From the NCBI GenBank assembly GCA_023053575.1, contig JAKZAP010000004.1, positions 7,111,572 to 7,175,571 of the forward strand: a stretch of DNA of 64,000 nucleotides. The letters are read 5' to 3'. This DNA is from Branchinecta lynchi. Lineage: Eukaryota; Arthropoda; Branchiopoda; Anostraca; Branchinectidae. Position 1 is the first letter of the stretch. Each line of letters starts with the position of its first letter. The translations under genes were made by a program, and so were the position numbers. A model generated the notes under the pieces. The model was not told the DNA's origin, did not search any database, and was given only the letters and a program-made list of their open reading frames with translations. Below are positions 46,801-55,800 of this stretch, in pieces.

Positions 46801-49800
46801 GATATCAGTATTATTGTTGCTTATGTTACACTTATGGGACACGCCGTACTTATGATAGTAATTCATTCTACTTCAGTAATTTTCCATCCATCCTCGTTCC
46901 CCAAATTCTTCACTTGATAAGTGTACCCTGTCTCCTCTATTAGCAATTGACTATTATCACGCTTGCCACGATGGAAACTATGAAGAGGCTAAAAACAGCC
47001 GAAGCCGTGGGTAATTCTGTAAGCATAGCTTAGTTTAGTTATAAAGTGGTCAGCTACCTCAGAACATCTGAGTAGAAACACTGCGCAGTGCGAAGTGTCC
47101 CTTATTGATTGCGTGAGAAGATTTCGTTTGGGTTATCGGAGTAATGAAATTTCCACAAACAGTTTTGCGAAACCCTAATGACACTCCCTGACCTGTCGCG
47201 TGTTTGCGGGGTTCTGCCTGCCGATTTCGGATCCCGAGATTTTATGATTTGTTTTTCAGGCATCTCACTGCGTGATCTCCGAAGTTGTTCTTCCAGCACA
47301 CTCGTCCCCTGAGAAGCTGGGGACAGGGGCTGACGATAAGGTAAACCTAAGTATTCTTGGAGTTTAATGGAGTAGGCCTTGGATACGACAGTTTAGTTAC
47401 CCATCACTTATTCACTCAAATAAGCTTGAAGACTCGATGAAAATGCGTTACTTCGTTTGCACTGCTATTCATATTTATCGGTTCTCATCCAATGAACTTT
47501 TTCTTTCGGATTTCTGGCACCTTAAAGTTTAACTGAAAAGCCAACGTATTTTTGTATCACTTAATTGAACATTGGATTACTTGTATTCTGCTAAGGGATT
47601 ATTTGATTTTTCGCTATCTTCTCTGGTAGTGACGTTCAGAATATCTACGGCCTTACCCACAACGCAGGTTCTACTATGACGGGGACTGCTTTTCAACAGG
47701 CAATGGTGAATTTGGTGAAAAACGCTTAGTGCTTGAACACAAATTTTTCATAAATCTTTGTGGTCAAGCATACAACATAGGTACAGCCGTACAGAGGTAC
47801 CACAGATCCGACAGGGAAAGTCCACTATTTGAAAATCGATTATTCTTGAATAGTGGAGCAACGAAGTAACGCATTTTCATCGGGTCCCAAGCCTATTTAA
47901 GTGAAAAAGTGATGGGTAACTAGAGCATCCTGTCTCAGCCCTTTTCAGTGAACTTTAAATATTCGTTCAGCCCAAGGTGACTGCGAATCATAATTGACCG
48001 TGACAAACCGATAGGTCAGCTGAATTTTATTGGAGTGATGTCGGGCGTTCTTGGCAAGGGTCTTCTTCAGGCTCAAGCTGGAAAATCAGTTTGAGCTGGC
48101 ATATCCGTTGAGCACTGTTGCGAATCATAATTGATAGTGCTGAACGGATACGTCTGTTGAATTTTATTAGAGCGATATTTCGGCCCTTCCTGTCAAGGGT
48201 CTCCTCTTCAGGCTCAAGCTGGAAAATGAACTTCAGCTGACGTATCCTTTTAGCACTGTCAGTTATGTGGCATATGTACGTGCTTTTACCACTATGCTTG
48301 ATATGTGTATTAAAGGACCCCTCGCGCTATTTACCCTTCAACTTACAGTATTCTAAAATATTTGAATACTTTAAACTAGGCTGTGCTTTCAACAAATAAC
48401 CCACGGTTTTGGCTGTTTTAAGCCTTTTCCGAGACCCGTTCACTTAATAGCGAAAACAGGGAAACAATCTAAATAACCAGTTTTTCTGGTGGAAAAACTT
48501 CTCGCAGACAACCGTCGACAGCATGATACACATCGAAGGTAGCAAAACACGGCAAGTGAGAAAATCAGCGTAGTTTTATTACAGGGATAAGAATGTACCG
48601 TACGAAATTGAGGTCTGCGGGTTTAGAAATATAAGGAGTGATTATGGAAGTAGGTTGCGTTAATATTATAGGTAAGACAGGTCCTTTAACTACTACGGTT
48701 GCCGATTGCAAAAATTAACACTTTTGTGGTAATAGCAGACTTTCTTCAAAGTGACCTTACAATCTGGAACTGAACATGTCCTGAGCTTTCGCTTCATTAA
48801 CCATTAGAACGTACACTTTTGTTGAAATTCGAAGTCTCCGTGTCGGGGTGGACTTTTATCTTTTCGGGCTAGCAGTGCATAGTCTGACCGTCACTAGTAG
48901 CGTTTTTGATCCGAATTCACCTTGCGATTCTCCTCGCAATTCTCCTATTTCGCGTTCTTGGACTATTCAGATAAAGCGAATTCTCCTTTTCTTGCGTTTT
49001 TGTCAGAATCGAGAACGGGGAAAGCCTCGCGATTCTGCAGAATCGACAAGGTGCTCCGATGGTGAATTCTCGATTCTCCTTTCTCCGTTCTCCTCCCTAA
49101 TTGGTCAACAGAGTGCGGGTGTTCAATACGCATAAACACGTATACCTGGTTGTGGACGAGCTGACAAATTAGTGCTTTTGTCAAAAGCGAGAATGGAGAA
49201 GCCAGAGGAGCCAATAGGTAATTTGTACGAGAATCGAGAATTCAGAAGCGAAAACGGAGAACTGAGAATTCAGATCAAAAACGCAACTACTGATAGAGCC
49301 CGAGCTGAAAAAATTAAAAAAATCCTTTGGCAGAGTAAAAATACAGTGCGCTGAATATATATGTAAAAGTAAGCTGTCATTTCAGTTAAACTTTAGACTT
49401 TGGGGGTGGAGGGGGGGGGGGTATGTTTGTTGTTAGGTAGGTTTATTATGTAAAGTTCCAAGGACTTACCCTGCGGGGCTGGGGTATAGGAACTCCGTCT
49501 ATAGCAGGTTACTTCCAACGGTTGAGTAACACGTTTGTCGGTATGGGAATGGACACAAAAAAGGGAGGGGAGAAGCCGTTTGAGAAGACACGTCATTTCA
49601 TATTTTGCCGGTGGGGGGACTTGATTATTTAGTTAAAAAACAGTATTAAGGGGTAGAATGTTGAAAATCCACATGTTTCTTACTGCATGTGAAGCCTCGG
49701 GATCAAGACCCGGTGTACCAAACGTTTAGTATAGCCTATGCCAAATGGTGTACCCTAACTAAATTAACATTGATGATTCGAGTGAAGTGAAAAGTGAAAC

Positions 49801-52800
49801 AACCAATCAGCATTCGTTATCGCTGGTTAGGAGAGGATTAGGAACGAGGAAAATTACTAGTGGGCGTTATACAATGTATATGCTTATTTTTTTTCAGGTC
49901 AAATATTCGAGTGCGTCTGTTCGGGATTCGCTGGTGCCATATTTTGAATTGTACGAAGTGGATGAATTACTCCAAAGGAGGTGGATCCGTTTCAGAGAGG
50001 TTAGTGCTTGTATTCTTTTCTTCCATCGCTTGCGATTCTCAAGGGCATCCTACTGTGCTAGTTTGTCCGCGGTCTTCTTCTGTCGCAGTAGGTTTTTCTC
50101 AATCACGGTATACGCAACCCCTTTGAAGCTGCGGTGGACGTGGCACCTTTGTATCATGAGGCTGACTTGTATCCGCGGGTTTTGCTAATCGAAATACGAC
50201 GCTGCAAAGCGCTTCCAAAAATGATAGCTGATAGTTCAAGTTCAAGTTTTTTAGTTTTACACAAAAATACAAATACATTATACAAGCACTGTGGAGAACA
50301 AAAATTCGAACATGCAGAGCTTGTTACAAATTTTACTATAATAAAAACAACTGCGTAGATATCTACCTTTCAGTATCCCCCTAGTTCATTATTTGAACTT
50401 GATACTTGCACTGGTTCACGAGTTATGAGCTCCACAAAATACGGTGAAAACCGGAAACCGAAAGCTGCTACAGTGCTCGCTATAGTGGATTTTTCCAAGG
50501 AACACTCCACTAAAATCAGGAATATTATTCGTTTCATAGCCCTCCCCCAAAATATAAAAGAGGTTAAAAATTGACACATTTATAACTGGAATATTACTCA
50601 TCTCATAGCCCCCCGCCCTCAAACAAAAGTAAAGAAACACAGGCAACTGCACTGTCAGAAGTTTGAAAAACATTACAAACGAATGTTTGTTCTTGAATCA
50701 GATGTAGTGAAAATGCACAGAAAACTTTTGATATCACCTAGGCTACATAAGTGTTACCTTTTCGTTCGTAAGTCTTATGCTTACGATAATATAGTAAAAA
50801 TATCAACATCTAAGATACAAATATATGTATTTTTCTCTCAAGTGTTTCTCAAACTTCAGACACTTTGTCAGAAGCCCCTGCCCAACACCCCCTCTTAAAC
50901 CTCGTTTTCACATTTAAAAAGACAACTGACACAAGTTTTTGGTTTGCTATTAAGTTTAGTGTCACATTTAAGCACTAACTACCATTTATCTGTCTTGAGT
51001 AATTCAGCGCATTTCGTGGGTGTGAAACAACAACCCATTCGTCTTGGTATTCTGAAGACTTCCCAAGCAAATTAGCGTGTTTGTGTGAACGCCTCTTAAG
51101 ATTCCGCCGACTCGCTGCCCTCTCATCCCGCCACTTATTATCTAGGGTTTTGTGACTCCTTCAACTTGTGTGCAAAGGTTTTCATCATTCTCTCACACCT
51201 TTTTTGCTGAGATTTTTTTTTATACAGGGAAATAAAGACGTTTGGGCCTCTAGTGTGTTTATTGTAAGTCAACTGGCGGGTTTGAATAATTCTGCCCCCC
51301 CCCCCCCCCCAAAAAAAAAAAATTTGGCTAGTAACGGCTCTGCTGGTGACATCCAATATTTCAGTCTAAATCTACAAATTTTGTTGTGAAAGATTATTAT
51401 TTGAATTCTCGTGGCAGTTTCGAGTCGTTTTGCACGCAAAAAAATGACATTCGCGAAATAATTCACAGACTGCCAGGTAGTAACGAGTCATTCATTTCGG
51501 CAATTGCCGTTTTTGCAGAGCAACCGTGGTAACAGATACCACGATAACTGCAAAAACTACTAATTGCAGATCCAGTTACCGTGGTAACAGATACCATGGT
51601 ATCTACAAAAACGCAAGTATTAGCACCATCAGACTGCGGTTTAATGGTTATTTGAATTGTTCTTATTTCGGCAACTTCCGCCAATGAAGGCCTCTGGAAA
51701 GGGTATGATTACCTGCAAATTTGCAATACAGCGAGTAGGATTTCTCTTAACGCCTTTATGATTGCTGCCTTGTTCAGATTTCCAGTCGAATCTCCACAGT
51801 TGCCAGACCACTCCTTGTCCAGTTGTTTTTTGAAACTATCTGTTGTTTGGCTGGTAACAGTGGAGTCTAACAGTATCATCTTTTTCTTGTCTTTTCATAT
51901 TTATCCTTGATCAGTTGAATTTTTAGTGTATGAGTAGCTCGGTATGAATTAGTGAATAATTACAAATGAATTACATCGCTTGCCCTTCCAAGCTTCATTG
52001 CCTTTCTTGGCAGGCGAAAGGCGAATAGTGTCTGTTTTTTTAATAAATGTATCTCTACACTCTGCTAGTGAGTTCCAAAGGTTGACTGATCTACTGGTGA
52101 AGAAGGTCTGTGCTTGCCGCTTCAGTACTGGCCTCTTCGTCAGCTTTTTGATCGGTTTCCTCGTAAAAACCAGAGGCGTCACTTATCGGGGGAAAGAGGG
52201 ACCCCCCAATCAGGCCCGTATCCAGGAATTTATTTCGGGGGGGGGGGGGGGGGGGGTTGCCTGCTGGTCGGACAAAAAAAGTACAAAAAACACGTAGTTC
52301 AGAGGGAAAAGTCTATGAAAACGATTTTGCATGTTTCGGGGGGTGGGGGTTCAACCCCCTACCCCACCCTGGATACGGCCTTGCCCCCAATGATGTCGGC
52401 CAGAAAAAAGTACAATTTTGAAACAGTCGATCGATTTTTCTTAAAAAAACTTTTTGTCAAAATCCCTGGTTTCTCAATAACAGTACGTAAAACGCTCAGC
52501 CAGTCGTTAAAAGTACACTACCCCCCCCCCGCCCCCAACATTTTGAATAGTAATACCTTTGATCAAAGCTGGTGTTATTTGAGTTTCCAAAGAGGACTGT
52601 TAGACCCCTTATTTCGGCAAACCGTAAGTTCTCAACCCCACCACTTATTACCTTATCCTGTTTTCACCCTGATTTTATTATTGGTTAACATCTTCATTCA
52701 TCTGAATGGGTAGTGAACAGATTGGATTTCATCAGGGTATCCGAGGGGTCACGCAGTAACTTGCATTAGTACTGCTGCTTTCACAGGTGTTTATTGAGGT

Positions 52801-55800
52801 GAAACTGTATGGAGGGTGACCTATACAATATACCCAGCTTGATTATTTTTTTTTGTGTTATTAATTTTGTATTTAATTGATATACTATATTAGCGCACTA
52901 GCAGCGTGAGGACCTTAGCACCAAACAAACATATCGTATAAAACAAAGCAGAGCAGATTTTCAGTGAGAGAACATTTCTAGGAAAGACTTACCGAGGTTG
53001 AGTCTAAATCCGGTATCTAACGTGTAATAATTCCAACACAAAAATCATCTGCAGTTCAAGAACGAATTCCTGCCTTGTAGAATTGGTACTCCGCGTTTCT
53101 TCAGCTGTGGCACAGATCGGAAAAAATATAGTTTTTGTTTAGCTTATAGAAAAAAAAAACACAGTATTTGCACCACCAGGGGGGGGGGGGAGGGGTATCT
53201 AGCGTTCAGTAACTCCGTTGCAGATGTCTTTGAAGATAGATATTCGTTTGTAGAATGATTACTCGACTAGTAGGCTACTTCCTCCCAGAGCAAAATAACA
53301 CTAGGGAGTAGCGTCAATACCTATGCTTTCCATGCTTTGCAAACGGGCCATACTCATAGCGCCGCCCACATCGCTTGCGGCATTTAAAGCGAGACAAACT
53401 TTCGGGTTCAGACATTACTAGCAAAGCAAAGGTGCGGTCTGCACACACCAAGAAAATAATGAATTTTTTTGCTTTCGGTGGTGAAAGACTGATTGAATTT
53501 CAGTAGGACGTTCTATATCGCTAGTGGAGCTAGTGTCCATGCTATTCGAATGTGTGTCAGTTTTCAAGTCTTGGCGCTACTTCCTAGTGTTATTTTGCTC
53601 TGCTTCCTCCGTATTGCGATGTAAAGCTGTGAATCGCTTTTGCGTTAGGTTAGTTTAAGCTAGTGAAAAAGCACTTGTAACACATAATAAGTGAGAAATA
53701 GTCATATACAAATCCACAAACTGGGGGCACGGTGCTCCAACGTCAGGGTATCATGTCCTGACGTTGGAGCACGGTATCATGCCCTGTCGTTAGAGCATGG
53801 TACCCCCATACAAATCTGTTGAATTAAGAATCTGAAATGGACCTTGCTTTTCAAAGAGAATTGTATGGGGGTACCATGCCCTTGCTGCTGGGCATGGTGC
53901 CCCAACGTATGAGCACCATGCCGAAAAACTTAGGATTTTTGTATGACTCCGAAAAGAATGGCCTCAACTTAATTGGAAACATAAACATGCCACCAAATCT
54001 GACAACTCGTTTATAAAGTGAGAAGATGAGCCAGTGAAATATTTGACGATTCGAAGGCCTCTTTCCAAATATGGTAGTCAGGTGCTGGTAACTCTTCGCT
54101 AACTACGTAAACTGTGCACATACACTGTAAATGTGATATCTGCTTATGACCATTTGCTTCTTTTTTTTGTTCATTTTAATAGTGGTTGAGTAGCTTAGAT
54201 TTTCTCGAGGGTGTTCTTTTAGTTCATCAATTTCGTGATTTATATTTCATTTTACTTTGTGTTTTGTGAAATAACCAAATGAACATGAAACGAAAAATCG
54301 AAATTCAAGGTAATTTGCTAACTGACAGGTATGCAGATTCTGCAATGACTGCAAACTTTAAGTCAAATTCTTGCTCATTTTTGCATAATTTTCCATTCTC
54401 AGACGGCACTACACTTCGTTAAGGTCTGGGCGTTAGTAAGGCGGGTCTGCTTTACTGGGCGTTTGTCTGAAATATGCATATGTCTGGACATGTATGTTAG
54501 AGATAGTATCTTAATTGGTTGTTCTTCCAGTTAATACAGTGAAAATTGACATGATTTTCTACAAGGTAGGAGTACTATTAAAATCATCTTCATTTCCTGT
54601 TATATTCTGAATTTAAATAATGGTGAGACAGAATGAAAGCTTGACTGCGTAGAACAATAATGCCCAGAGTATTTGTCGGAAGTAGCTAAAGAATCGTCAA
54701 GAATCCAAAATCACAAGCAGTGAAATGGTTCCCTCCGACGTGATAATAACTCTGAGCGTGTTCCACCCTTCTAACAGTAGTAGCTATTAGCTATTAGTTA
54801 CTATTTTCATTTCAACCTCGTTAAAAATTACTACGCTGACCGTTCCAACCTTCTCGAAATAGTAGCTAATAGTAGCTATTTGCTTACCAAGTTGGGGAGC
54901 GTAGTAAGTGTCGCAACTACTAATCTCTGTAACGTGATTGGTACGATTACCCCGTGGCATGATATTTGACCGAAAAAGAAAAAGGTGTTCCAGCCTTGAC
55001 GCCAAGAAGCCAAAAATCGTGACGTCATGCGTAGTAACTACGGTAAGTAGGGTGGAACACGCTCTCTAATAGTAAGAAAAGGCGCGCCCGGCAGCTCGTG
55101 GCCATGCCAATAGTTATCATTATTATATTGATAACACATATTTACCACCTGCTAAATGCACAACGCAGAAGCGGAATATAAAAGAGACGACAAACAAAAT
55201 TGGACCCATGGATTGAAATCTGTGCCAGGAAGCAGGGGAGCCTTTCATAACAATTATTTGACTACACGTTATATTTGATGAAGCTGAATGGATAAGTCAG
55301 CTGATGTTTATTCTAGCGATATTCCGCTCATTGAAAAAAAACAGCAATTCAAAAAACATGAGAAAATGAGACATTTTTTTCCCATGAGAAATCTGAAGAA
55401 AACATGAGATCTCATGGGAAAACATGAGATATGGAAGCCCTGCTTGGCGTTTTCGCCCCATACTTTGACGGTACATTAGCAGTTTCACAAGTACACCAAC
55501 TGAGTACAAACCACCTTAGCGGAAAATCTATTGCAAAGTAGCCTAGCAGCCTACTGGCACTTTTTGAGAACTTTAGTTTTGAGAACCCCGTGAAGGTAGA
55601 CGCACCAACATCATCTAGTGAAATTAACGCCCGATTGATTCTATTGATAGCTTTCTTTATCACCATTATTTTAGACGTAACTCGTATTTATTAAACATAA
55701 ATTTGCGGCCTCTTTCATAAATTCTATACCGGCATGCTAATCCCCCTAATTTGGTTTGTGCCTTGTATGTATAAACGAATTAACATATCACATGTTTATC

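Larger units (their letters stand above)
44073..46831. other. Intron 4 segment without supported gene
   Basis: The 151-residue minus ORF at 44240-44695 is the longest here and unrecognised; it overlaps hairpin-rich sequence, so it is probably not a gene. The rest shows short ORFs only. Confidence 0.4.

Noticed and set aside
52114..52713. Longest ORF (199 residues)
   Set aside because: It runs through the nested MITEs; the Gly run is the poly-G tract.
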